Assembly: GCA_045544195.1 (NCBI GenBank)
Contig: JAZPYO010000034.1
Coordinates: 1 to 64,000, forward strand
Direction of reading: 5' to 3'
Length of the DNA: 64,000 nt
DNA from: RGIG7213 sp045544195
Lineage (GTDB): Bacteria; Bacillota; Clostridia; Oscillospirales; CAG-272
A program made the position numbers and the translations under genes. Positions 43,902 to 52,219 of this stretch are shown one piece after another (position 1 is the first letter of the stretch; each line of letters starts with the position of its first letter). The notes under the pieces were generated by a model that searched no databases, had not been told where the DNA came from, and worked only from the letters and a program-made list of their open reading frames with translations.

Positions 43902-43936
43902 TTTTATATTGTATATAAAGAAAGAGGTACGGATAA

Positions 43937-44413
43937 ATGGCAGAAAACATTATTAAAATAACCGAAGAAGGTTATAAAAAATTACAGGAAGAGCTTGACT
44001 ATCTTCGCACGGTCAAAAGAAACGAGGTAAGAGAGAGCGTTAAGGTCGCTCGTTCCTTCGGTGACTTGTCGGAAAACGCTGAGTACGATGCAGCCCGCAA
44101 TGAGCAGGCTCAGGTCGAAGCGCAGATCGCAGAGCTTGAAGAAAAGATTTCCAGAATGCAGGTAGTTTCCGATGATGAGGTAACTACGGACAAGGTAAAT
44201 GTAGGCTCAAAGGTCAAAATACACAACGCTACTTATGACGAATACGTTGAGTATTATCTCGTTGGCTCTACGGAGGCAGATCCCTTTGAAAACAAGATTT
44301 CGGACACCTCTCCCGTAGGTAAAGCAATAATCGGCGCTAAAGTAGGCGACACAGTAACAGTTCGTCTTCCCAAGGGTGACGTTAAGATTATAATTCTTGA
44401 GATCAGCAAATAA
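43937..44413 (+). CDS. greA: Transcription elongation factor GreA
   Basis: Rescues backtracked RNA polymerase. N-terminal coiled coil with the acidic tip (GDLSENAEYDAARNEQ) and C-terminal FKBP-like domain (NKISDTSPVGKAIIGAKVGDTV). 158 residues, complete. Followed 14 bases later by lysS, a common pairing. Confidence 0.96.
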   Translation: MAENIIKITEEGYKKLQEELDYLRTVKRNEVRESVKVARSFGDLSENAEYDAARNEQAQVEAQIAELEEKISRMQVVSDDEVTTDKVNVGSKVKIHNATYDEYVEYYLVGSTEADPFENKISDTSPVGKAIIGAKVGDTVTVRLPKGDVKIIILEISK

Positions 44414-44427
44414 GAAAGGGCATTAAA

Positions 44428-45924
44428 ATGAGCGAAGAATTGAATGTGACAGAACAAAGCGAAGAGCTTGATATGTCTTCGGAGCTTGTCATCAGAAGGG
44501 CAAAGCTCGACGCACTTAAAAGCGAGGGAAAGAATCCGTTTGAGGTTACAAAATATGAGGTGACTGCAGAAGCTGCAGTTATCAAAGAAAATTTTGAAGA
44601 GTACGAAAACAAAACTGTAAAGCTCGCGGGCAGAATTATGTCACGCAGAGATATGGGTAAGGCGAACTTTATAGATATCGCTGATTCAACGGGCAGGATC
44701 CAGGTCTATATAAAGATAGATGATGTTGGACAGGATGTGTTTGAAGCCTATAAAAAATGGGATATTGGTGATATCATAGGTATCGAAGGCTTTGTTTTCA
44801 GAACAAGACGCGGCGAGATCTCAATACACGCACAGGGTCTTATGCTTTTGACGAAATCTCTGCTTCCTCTGCCTGAAAAATGGCACGGATTGAAGGATCA
44901 GGATACACGTTATCGCCGCAGATATGTTGATCTGATCGTAAATCCTGAGGTAAAGGACACATTTGTAAAGCGCTCGCAGATAATCAGAGAGCTGAGAGCT
45001 TTCCTTGATGCAAAGGGATTTTTGGAGGTAGATACACCTGTTCTTCATACCCTGGAGATCGGAGCATCTGCACGTCCGTTTGTAACACACCATAACGCAC
45101 TTGATATTGATATGTACCTGCGTATCGAAACAGAGCTTTATTTGAAGCGTCTTATCGTTGGCGGATTCAATAAGGTGTATGAGGTGGGCAGAATATTCCG
45201 TAACGAAGGTATGGACATAAAGCACAACCCCGAGTTTACGACAATAGAGCTTTATCAGGCATATGCAGATTATCACGAAATAATGGATCTTGTTGAAGAG
45301 CTCTATGTTCACATCACAAAAAAGATATGCGGAAGCGATGTCATAACATATCAGGGAACAGAGATCAATATGGCTTCTCCCTGGAAGCGTCTTACAATGG
45401 CTGAGGCTGTGAAAATGTACTCAGGCGAGGACTACTACGACTGGACATCTGATGAAGACGCCAGATCAAGAGCAAAGGCAAGAGGCGTCGAGGTCGAGGC
45501 AAATGCTGCAAAGGGAGATGTTCTTGCTGCATTCTTTGATGAATTCGTCGAGGACAAGCTCATTCAGCCTACATTCATTTACGATTATCCCGTGGAGATT
45601 TCACCGCTTGCGAAGAGAAAGCCGGAGGATCCCGCGTTTACTGAACGTTTTGAGTTCTTTATCTACGCAAGAGAAATGGGTAATGCATTCTCCGAGCTTA
45701 ACGATCCTATCGATCAGAGAGAAAGATTTGAGCGCCAGGTCATCGCAAAGCGCGCAACAGGTGCTAATGCAGAGGTAGACGAGGACTTCATTATGGCTCT
45801 TGAATACGGCATGCCCCCCACAGGCGGCCTTGGTTTCGGTGTTGACCGATTGGTAATGCTCCTTACCGATAGCTACTCAATTCGCGATGTTTTACTTTTC
45901 CCAACGATGAAGCCCATTGATTAA
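44428..45924 (+). CDS. lysS: Lysyl-tRNA synthetase, class II
   Basis: Charges tRNA-Lys. N-terminal OB fold (about 60-160), motif 2 IFRNEGMDIKHNPEFT, and motif 3 GGLGFGVDRLVMLL near the C-terminus. 498 residues, normal. AAAGGGC stands before ATG. Its 3' flank shows att-like repeats followed by accessory genes. Confidence 0.97.
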   Translation: MSEELNVTEQSEELDMSSELVIRRAKLDALKSEGKNPFEVTKYEVTAEAAVIKENFEEYENKTVKLAGRIMSRRDMGKANFIDIADSTGRIQVYIKIDDVGQDVFEAYKKWDIGDIIGIEGFVFRTRRGEISIHAQGLMLLTKSLLPLPEKWHGLKDQDTRYRRRYVDLIVNPEVKDTFVKRSQIIRELRAFLDAKGFLEVDTPVLHTLEIGASARPFVTHHNALDIDMYLRIETELYLKRLIVGGFNKVYEVGRIFRNEGMDIKHNPEFTTIELYQAYADYHEIMDLVEELYVHITKKICGSDVITYQGTEINMASPWKRLTMAEAVKMYSGEDYYDWTSDEDARSRAKARGVEVEANAAKGDVLAAFFDEFVEDKLIQPTFIYDYPVEISPLAKRKPEDPAFTERFEFFIYAREMGNAFSELNDPIDQRERFERQVIAKRATGANAEVDEDFIMALEYGMPPTGGLGFGVDRLVMLLTDSYSIRDVLLFPTMKPID

Positions 45925-45980
45925 GAAAATGGCGTAAAATAGCGGTATTGCAGGGTTTTTGAAACTCTATCAAAACTGTT

Positions 45981-45999
45981 TTACGACACATTTACGACA
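45981..45999. repeat. Short direct repeats TTACGACA behind lysS
   Basis: TTACGACA occurs at 45981-45988 and 45992-45999 (period 11, T-rich left flanks) just after lysS. This looks like integrase arm sites or an old attachment site at the border of accessory DNA; no integrase gene is present in the window. Confidence 0.35.
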
Positions 46000-46019
46000 A
46001 ATGAAAATTTAAGCAATAG

Positions 46020-46047
46020 ATTCCCTGTGGCAAATGTCACAGGGAAT
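46020..46047. terminator. Hairpin after lysS
   Basis: ATTCCCTGTG (46020-46029) pairs perfectly with CACAGGGAAT (46038-46047). No strong T run follows on the plus strand, so termination may be weak. Confidence 0.5.
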
Positions 46048-46049
46048 TG

Positions 46050-46077
46050 TTGAATAATGACGGTAGTATGATATAAT
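46050..46077 (+). promoter_or_regulatory. Promoter of the small membrane protein gene
   Basis: TTGAAT (46050-46055), 16-base spacer, TATAAT (46072-46077), with AGGCGGTG before ATG 46113. Confidence 0.65.
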
Positions 46078-46112
46078 AAAGACATAAGCGGTATTCGTTA
46101 GGCGGTGATTTT

Positions 46113-46646
46113 ATGAAAAAATTTTTAAGCATTCTTGGAACGGGGTTAGGTATAATCATAGGTGTGCCTATAACCTTGGTTGTGTGTGTTGGATATTTGC
46201 TTTTTGTTCCATTTGATATAATCCGTTATCATAGAATGCCGTATTATAAAGACTTTGGAATTAAATATCAGTTTTTTATCACATCAAGGGATATAGTGCA
46301 AATTTACAATCGCATTGTTCGAGAACAGTTGCCTATTGAATACGTCAAAAACAATGATTTTGAATACTTTTTAAAAAACGGGCAAGTGCTTTTGTGTGGA
46401 TGGGGTTATGATGGGTTTGAACAAGTTGACGGCGAATGGTTTTTTGTTTTGGACGGTGAATGTAATACCAAAATGACAATGAAAGAAACCCTTGAAAATG
46501 ATGCAGATTTGTTAAAGCCTGAACATAAATGCCTGCCTGCGAAGTTCTTGGTTTTTTACAATGATATTACTGATGCGGAAAAATTTGAACAGGCAAAAGA
46601 GTGCCCGTATTTTCATTGTGTTTTTTCTGTGGATGAAGATATATGA
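46113..46646 (+). CDS. Unknown membrane-anchored protein
   Basis: 177 residues with one strong N-terminal helix (about 6-34, GTGLGIIIGVPITLVVCVGY) and a cytoplasmic or external part rich in Tyr, Phe and Asp. No known motif is recognised. Codon use is more AT-rich than in the surrounding core genes, and the gene sits directly behind the att-like repeats at lysS, so it looks acquired. It converges on the transglutaminase-like gene across a shared terminator. Confidence 0.7.
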   Translation: MKKFLSILGTGLGIIIGVPITLVVCVGYLLFVPFDIIRYHRMPYYKDFGIKYQFFITSRDIVQIYNRIVREQLPIEYVKNNDFEYFLKNGQVLLCGWGYDGFEQVDGEWFFVLDGECNTKMTMKETLENDADLLKPEHKCLPAKFLVFYNDITDAEKFEQAKECPYFHCVFSVDEDI

Positions 46647-46653
46647 TAAAATT

Positions 46654-46692
46654 TTAAGGACTATGACACCAAAACTGTCATAGTCCTTTTAT
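46654..46692. terminator. Bidirectional terminator
   Basis: AAGGACTATGACA (46656-46668) pairs with TGTCATAGTCCTT (46676-46688) and is flanked by T on the right and A on the left, serving both convergent genes. Confidence 0.9.
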
Positions 46693-46714
46693 AATGTATG
46701 TATAACGAGAATAT

Positions 46715-47824
46715 TTATATTTCCCAAAATTCAATATCGTTACAAACAAAATCTTTTTTGCGGTATTCAGAAAACTTTTCTATTGGGTAGCCTTTAGGAA
46801 TAAGTTCAATGTATCGTGATGTTTCTGTGCGTCCATCGACACCTTCTTTAGCAAGTGTAGGACGAGCAAAACGGAAACAGTTCTTTGTCATATAATTCCT
46901 ATAGTATTCTTTTGCAAAACCTTGTCCGTTATAGTTGGCAGTTGGATTTTCAAAAATCAGTTCACCTGCCAAAAGAAGTTCTCGCAGACGAGGTAAAGAT
47001 ACATATTCTCCGTCATTATCTTTGAGATACAATCGCCAAGTAGGGTCAAGCATAATTCGTTTTTCAGACGGCAAAAGGCAATCAACAACCACGTGGCAGT
47101 CATCAAATGGTTCTTCATAAGGCATACAGGTGATGTGTTGGGCTTTTATACCATTGAGGCGAAGCAAAGATGCCAAAAGAATTGCAAGCCCTCGACAATT
47201 AGATTTGCCTTCGTTACTCTCACAGAAGCCAATCAAATCGGTGATCGTTCTTCCACTTCCCAAACCTTTTGTGCCGTTGTGCCCGAAATGGTCGCAAACG
47301 AAATCAAGCAGTTTAAAAACGATTTCATCACTTGAATTATCAAGACCTTTTATGTAATCAAAATAGTTGTATTTTTTTAAAATTTTGGGAGTTTTACCGC
47401 CTAATACAAACTCTACGGAACTGCCATATTTATTTTCTTTGTCGTAATCGGCATACTCTTTTAAACTCTCGAGTCGTGTTTTTTCACTGTTTGGTATAAA
47501 AACTTCAGGTGGGATAAATTTATATGGTTCATCCTCGGGTATATCGCTTAATTTAATATATTTTACAGGTGTTTCTTTACCGTGTTGAGTATAGAAGCCT
47601 TCAAGATTTCCGTCTGCAAATTTGATGTGATAAACCATACGATAGTATTCATCGTTGATTTCATAACAAAAAAATTCATCCTTTTCATAAACACAATTAG
47701 GCTCAAAATTATAATAGCCACTTGAAGTAAAGGATATTTTCATTCGGAGAGGAGATTCGTCAAATATATTAATTGTTTCGCCCATATTCTCTTTATACCA
47801 TTTTCCGATCAATCGCTTGTCCAT
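46715..47824 (-). CDS. Cytoplasmic transglutaminase-like protein
   Basis: 369 residues without a signal peptide. N-terminal part (about 1-95) resembles a beta-rich small-domain; the C-terminal half has a transglutaminase core with the triad Cys in SNCRGLAILLASLL, His in DCHVVVD and Asp in IMLDPTW. The low-GC codon use and position behind lysS suggest acquired DNA. Not the same type as the secreted transglutaminase-like proteins at 29041 and 62721. Function unknown. Confidence 0.82.
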   Translation of the reverse strand: MDKRLIGKWYKENMGETINIFDESPLRMKISFTSSGYYNFEPNCVYEKDEFFCYEINDEYYRMVYHIKFADGNLEGFYTQHGKETPVKYIKLSDIPEDEPYKFIPPEVFIPNSEKTRLESLKEYADYDKENKYGSSVEFVLGGKTPKILKKYNYFDYIKGLDNSSDEIVFKLLDFVCDHFGHNGTKGLGSGRTITDLIGFCESNEGKSNCRGLAILLASLLRLNGIKAQHITCMPYEEPFDDCHVVVDCLLPSEKRIMLDPTWRLYLKDNDGEYVSLPRLRELLLAGELIFENPTANYNGQGFAKEYYRNYMTKNCFRFARPTLAKEGVDGRTETSRYIELIPKGYPIEKFSEYRKKDFVCNDIEFWEI

Positions 47825-47897
47825 ATTTTTATACCGACCTCTCTCAACTATACTGTGATATGGATTAACCTGTACAATGCTAAATTGTCTTTTGTTC

Positions 47898-47926
47898 AGT
47901 ATATCATAAAACTATGAATTTTTCAA
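47898..47926 (-). promoter_or_regulatory. Promoter of the cytoplasmic transglutaminase-like gene
   Basis: Minus strand: TTGAAA (47926-47921), 17-base spacer, TATACT (47903-47898), with about 70 bases of leader. The further 80 bases up to the dockerin terminator hold only AT-rich sequence. Confidence 0.65.
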
Positions 47927-48004
47927 TGTTACAATCTTTATGGGTCTTAATGATTAAAAAAATTAATAGAATAGATTCTGATTACAATAAGTGTTTTTTA
48001 TATC

Positions 48005-48044
48005 AAATATTCCGAAAGCAGTTTTAAGTGCTTTCGGAATATTT
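48005..48044 (-). terminator. Terminator of the dockerin gene
   Basis: A perfect 15-bp stem AAATATTCCGAAAGC (48005-48019) / GCTTTCGGAATATTT (48030-48044), immediately after the stop on the minus strand, with an AT-rich tail. Confidence 0.82.
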
Positions 48045-48047
48045 GAG

Positions 48048-51000
48048 TTATTGCTTTGTGATCAGCTCGACGAGTGATACAAGGTCTTGCTTATCTATTA
48101 TATCATCGTCATTGAGCATTGAAAGGTCATTTCGTATTCTTGTATCCGGGTCAGAGAGATATTTCTTTAAACGAATGATATCACGCACGTCTATATTACC
48201 GTCGCCGTTTACATCTCCCTTTTTGCCGTTTTGCATTATTCTGAATGTGCGGCTATCTGTGCCGGACATATCAATATTGTATGCAAAGCTGTAAGTGCCG
48301 TCCTCGTCGTAATATACCTGATATCCGTCGTAACCGTTGTTTCCTGTATCGTATTTCACATATTCGCCGTTTACGAACTCGTACATACCGTCTATTACAT
48401 AGTTATCGAAGCCGTAAATACGGATAACTGCGTGATTATCTCCGCCCAAAATAGTAAACTCCGCTGTGCCGTTATTTGCTTTTACGCTCGGTAAAAATGT
48501 TTCTGAAATATTTTCTCCCTCTGTAACGATCAATCTGTAAGGATCAATACAAGAGTCCTGTCTTACATTGAGAACGCTTGTGATATCTGTGTCATCAGGA
48601 TCACCCCAGGGAAGTAAAACTGTATTAATTGAAATAACATCACCTTTTTTAAGGGTAACTGCACCTAAATCAAGTGTTAGTGCACCGTAGTTCATATTGT
48701 TGATGTAAGTATTTTTTAAAACAAATCTTCCATCATATATCTTACCGTTTACAGTGATGCTGTGATCCCTTATCATCAAAGCCATATTCGTGACCTGTTC
48801 AGACGTGCCTTGACGCTGATAGTAGCAAAAGAACGGGGCATTATCTCCAAGTGTTATATAATCAACTGTGCCTGCGTTATATGAAAGAGCTTTATTTGCA
48901 ATATTGTTATTTTCGTCAAGGTAGCTTAACGACTTATAAAAAACGTGTCTGCCATCAAAAGAAACAAATGAAAAATCACGTTTGAAATTACTGAAGCTGA
49001 TATCCTCAAGCACCGTCAGCTTTATCTGATAATTTGTACGTGTTTCGTCGGTCTGCGGAAGCTCGATATGCTTGTATTCAGCTTTTATTTTTCCGTCATC
49101 GGATAAGTACTCCATATCGATATCTGAATAAATAGGTCCTGCGCTATGGATATTTGCGTTTTGCGTTTCTGATTTATAGCTGTTACCGTTAGAGTCGGTA
49201 TATTTCAAAAAATATATCTGACCGCCGCTGTAATGCTGGGGCTGATCTTCCCAAAGCACGCCTGATAAAGCTCGAAAATCGGGAAGTGTCCAGCCGTCCT
49301 TGCCGTTTACAAAGTAAGGGGCTATACAGTTAGTTTCCGAAACACCCACCGAAAGATGATAATATGAAACAAAGAATTTTATTGATGAAAGCTGCTTTAA
49401 GGGATACTTTCCCCAATTCTGATAAAGGTTAATTACTGTAAACGTCTTTTCCTCCTGTGCATTCAGAGCTAAAGGAAAATATATTTCACCGAATGACGTA
49501 TCATCAGGATAATAAACATTTTCTTCATACTCTCCGTGGAAGTTCTTGCAGACCTCGACGGGAATGGGGAGCAGATCCTTATTTTCGTCAATTACCGCAC
49601 CGCATTCAAGGCTTCCGTGTACAGAGTGGCTTTTTATGTAAATGTGTCTGTCACAATTGTCGCCTTTTACAGTTATCGGAACAAAGAAGTATCTGTTCGG
49701 AGTATTATAGTACGCAGTGTAGAAGCCCATACCGTCCACATTGAAAACATAAGCACCTGTATAAGGATCATAATGTGAATATGATGCACCGCTCGTATTT
49801 TCATCTACCGTTATGTTATCGCCGGTAAGAGGATTTCTCTCAATATATGCTTCTTTGTTGAATAATGCAAAATCGTGCGTTTCGTCATTATACACACGAG
49901 TGCTTAATTTTATCTCCTGGCCGCTCGAAAGAGCGTTGATATTAAGATATCTGTTTATAACATAGTATCCGTCAACGATTTCAACGGATATATTACCCAT
50001 ATTATTTCCATTCGGTACGATAAATCCTATAACACCTGCATCAGTATCAAATGCCGCTGAGATGAGCGAGGTCATTTTTTCGCTGACTGATGTATAAGTG
50101 TTTAAGTCGTCAGCAAGCACGAGCTTTGAGATGCTTGATACGGGGATCTTTGTCTGCACTCCGACTGAGCTTATGTCGCTTATATCCTCGTTTGCAACAA
50201 ACCGAAGCTCATCATGGAGCTTTTCTGAGTATGTGTGGAAAGTACGCTCAAATTTTACTGAAGGTGTTGCAATAGTTGCATTTACTGCTTTAAGTGCAGA
50301 AATGCTTATCGTTTCATTGATCTGCTTGCCGCAGTCCACCCTTATTCCTCTGACGTATCCTGTGTAGTTCGGAAGGTGGCTTATCGGTATTGTGTAAGTG
50401 CCCGACTGTCCGGGGGTTATGTCAAAGCTCACGCATTGCTCTGCGTTGAAAGAGCCGACTGCATCTGTATAGAAATAAATTGCACAGTCATCAGCTACCT
50501 GGCTTTTTATCGTTATTTGTATTGCGTTATACGAGTTGCTTGAGAATCTTATGTTCGAATTATAGCAAAACGGATCGGTTGTGTCAGTGACCTTGTAGGA
50601 CAGAACATTATTTCTGCAGGATACGTTTGATACCATATTTCCCGACCAATATCTCGTTTTCGTGTTCAGTAAATTATATGATTGACCCGAAACTGTTACA
50701 CTGTCATCCTGTATATTCTGACCGAGAATATGAACATCGTAATAGTAATATCCAAGTCTGAAGGCGTTGAAATACGGCACTGAATTGGAATGTGAAGCAA
50801 AAGAAAGACCGGACGATGATTCAAAATATGCATCGGAGGAATTTGTAAAATATGCAGCGCCGCTTTTGTTTTTGAATGATGAGATCAGTTTATTTGAGGT
50901 GGCAAGATTATACGTTGCCGAAAAAGAATTGTTTTCTATCTCAAGTGCAAGTCTTTGCGGAGAATCATATCTTACCTGCACGCCGTTTTTAACGGTGTTT

Positions 51001-51197
51001 GCGTATTTTATGGCGTTGTCCCAGCTACTTATATTTTCAGCGGTCGGGGAAGCTGTATTTTCGTATTCAGCTACATCATCTTCTGTCTTTACTGCTGTTG
51101 TCCTCAGAGTTGTATAGGCAATTGCGGGAAGAGAAAACAGAAATGACGCTATCACTATAGAAGAAATTACCCCTTTAATATTCACAAGGTGCTTCAT
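48048..51197 (-). CDS. Large secreted dockerin-bearing protein of unknown fold
   Basis: 1049 residues: signal peptide (about 1-27), about 960 residues of beta-rich, Tyr/Asn/Asp-rich sequence with no catalytic family I recognise, and a type I dockerin at the C-terminus (about 994-1049) with calcium loops DVNGDGNIDVRD and NDDDIIDKQD. It should therefore bind a cohesin on a scaffold or the cell surface. ATG 51197 has AAAGGAGG at an ideal distance on the minus strand; the upstream ATG 51218 does not. A single-gene unit with its own promoter and terminator. No cohesin or scaffoldin is in the window. Confidence 0.88.
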   Translation of the reverse strand: MKHLVNIKGVISSIVIASFLFSLPAIAYTTLRTTAVKTEDDVAEYENTASPTAENISSWDNAIKYANTVKNGVQVRYDSPQRLALEIENNSFSATYNLATSNKLISSFKNKSGAAYFTNSSDAYFESSSGLSFASHSNSVPYFNAFRLGYYYYDVHILGQNIQDDSVTVSGQSYNLLNTKTRYWSGNMVSNVSCRNNVLSYKVTDTTDPFCYNSNIRFSSNSYNAIQITIKSQVADDCAIYFYTDAVGSFNAEQCVSFDITPGQSGTYTIPISHLPNYTGYVRGIRVDCGKQINETISISALKAVNATIATPSVKFERTFHTYSEKLHDELRFVANEDISDISSVGVQTKIPVSSISKLVLADDLNTYTSVSEKMTSLISAAFDTDAGVIGFIVPNGNNMGNISVEIVDGYYVINRYLNINALSSGQEIKLSTRVYNDETHDFALFNKEAYIERNPLTGDNITVDENTSGASYSHYDPYTGAYVFNVDGMGFYTAYYNTPNRYFFVPITVKGDNCDRHIYIKSHSVHGSLECGAVIDENKDLLPIPVEVCKNFHGEYEENVYYPDDTSFGEIYFPLALNAQEEKTFTVINLYQNWGKYPLKQLSSIKFFVSYYHLSVGVSETNCIAPYFVNGKDGWTLPDFRALSGVLWEDQPQHYSGGQIYFLKYTDSNGNSYKSETQNANIHSAGPIYSDIDMEYLSDDGKIKAEYKHIELPQTDETRTNYQIKLTVLEDISFSNFKRDFSFVSFDGRHVFYKSLSYLDENNNIANKALSYNAGTVDYITLGDNAPFFCYYQRQGTSEQVTNMALMIRDHSITVNGKIYDGRFVLKNTYINNMNYGALTLDLGAVTLKKGDVISINTVLLPWGDPDDTDITSVLNVRQDSCIDPYRLIVTEGENISETFLPSVKANNGTAEFTILGGDNHAVIRIYGFDNYVIDGMYEFVNGEYVKYDTGNNGYDGYQVYYDEDGTYSFAYNIDMSGTDSRTFRIMQNGKKGDVNGDGNIDVRDIIRLKKYLSDPDTRIRNDLSMLNDDDIIDKQDLVSLVELITKQ

Positions 51198-51225
51198 AAA
51201 AAACCTCCTTTTTAGCATCGTATTA

Positions 51226-51254
51226 ATGATACATTAATATTTGTTAATTTGCAA
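51226..51254 (-). promoter_or_regulatory. Promoter of the dockerin gene
   Basis: Minus strand: TTGCAA (51254-51249), 17-base spacer, TATCAT (51231-51226), giving a short leader before AAAGGAGG. The rest of the 250-base divergent spacer is AT-rich; it holds a second AAAAAGGAGG-like string near 51385-51400 on the minus strand with no gene after it. Confidence 0.65.
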
Positions 51255-51473
51255 GAGATAAAACATTTTTTCTCCCTTTTGCACAAGAAAAACGTATATT
51301 TTGTGTTAAAAATCAACAACATAATGTTTTTTAAAAACTGAAAAAATATGCAAAATCGACAAATTACGAATATAACAAATGCATCCTCCTTTTTACTGCC
51401 GATTTTTAATATATGATAGATTTAGACATTTTTAACTGATACAATTAAACAAAAGATTGAAAGGTGAACACAG

Positions 51474-52157
51474 TTGAAAAAAATAGTAAATTGGTTTAAA
51501 GAATACGGCTATTATTATAAAATACATTTTATTATAGGTGCATTTGCACTTTTGATGGCTGTGATTATTATAATTCAAGCAGCGACAAAGGTGGATTATG
51601 ATATATATGTAACGTATCTTGGACCGATAGCGCACAGTACTGATTCGCTGGACTCTATAGAAAAAGCGATGATCTCTACCTTGAACGATGACCTGAAAAA
51701 AGAGGTAAAGGAAATTTCAATACGAGATATAGTATATCTCAACACAGAGCTTTTTTCCGAGAGCCGTGATAACGATATGTTTGTTTCCGCTACATCGAAC
51801 AGTGATGCTGTTAAGCTATTGAATAATGAAATAGCTGTCGGTGATTCGTATATCTATATTATAGATAAGGAGCAGTATGACAAGATAAAGCTGACAGGAG
51901 CGCTGTCAAAGCTGTCAGATGTCCTCACAGAAGTTCCGCAGTATGCTGACGTGTACGGTATTCCGTTGAAAAAAACTCCGTTCGGACAGAGCTTTGCCTG
52001 CTTTGCAAATTACCGCGACGATATGATATTATGCCTTCGTGCAAATACGTCGGACAGTGCGGTTTCTGCGTTAAAGGGCTCTGAAGCGGTTCAAGCTGAA
52101 TTTGACCTTCATAAAAAGGTTTTTGAAAGCATCGTTAATTACATTCCTGAGGAATGA
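51474..52157 (+). CDS. Unknown single-pass membrane protein
   Basis: 227 residues starting at TTG 51474, with AAAGGTGA 7 bases before it. One helix (about 20-40, IIGAFALLMAVIIIIQ) and an outer mixed alpha/beta part. No family is recognised. It converges on the pseudo-P-type ATPase gene across a shared terminator and is divergent from the dockerin gene. Codon use is like the core genes. Confidence 0.75.
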   Translation: MKKIVNWFKEYGYYYKIHFIIGAFALLMAVIIIIQAATKVDYDIYVTYLGPIAHSTDSLDSIEKAMISTLNDDLKKEVKEISIRDIVYLNTELFSESRDNDMFVSATSNSDAVKLLNNEIAVGDSYIYIIDKEQYDKIKLTGALSKLSDVLTEVPQYADVYGIPLKKTPFGQSFACFANYRDDMILCLRANTSDSAVSALKGSEAVQAEFDLHKKVFESIVNYIPEE

Positions 52158-52169
52158 TGCAATATAATA

Positions 52170-52210
52170 AAAATATCTCCCTTGCATTGCAAGAGAGATA
52201 TTTTGCTTTT
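52170..52210. terminator. Bidirectional terminator
   Basis: AAAATATCTC and CTTGCA pair with TGCAAG and GAGATATTTT around 52170-52204, ending in T-rich sequence on both sides; it serves the convergent genes. Confidence 0.82.
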
Positions 52211-52219
52211 ATATACGTT

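Noticed and set aside
51380..51405. Tiny leader peptide (MHLLYS) after a GGAGG on the minus strand upstream of the dockerin gene
   Set aside because: ATG lies directly against GGAGG, too close for translation, and no attenuator structure was seen.
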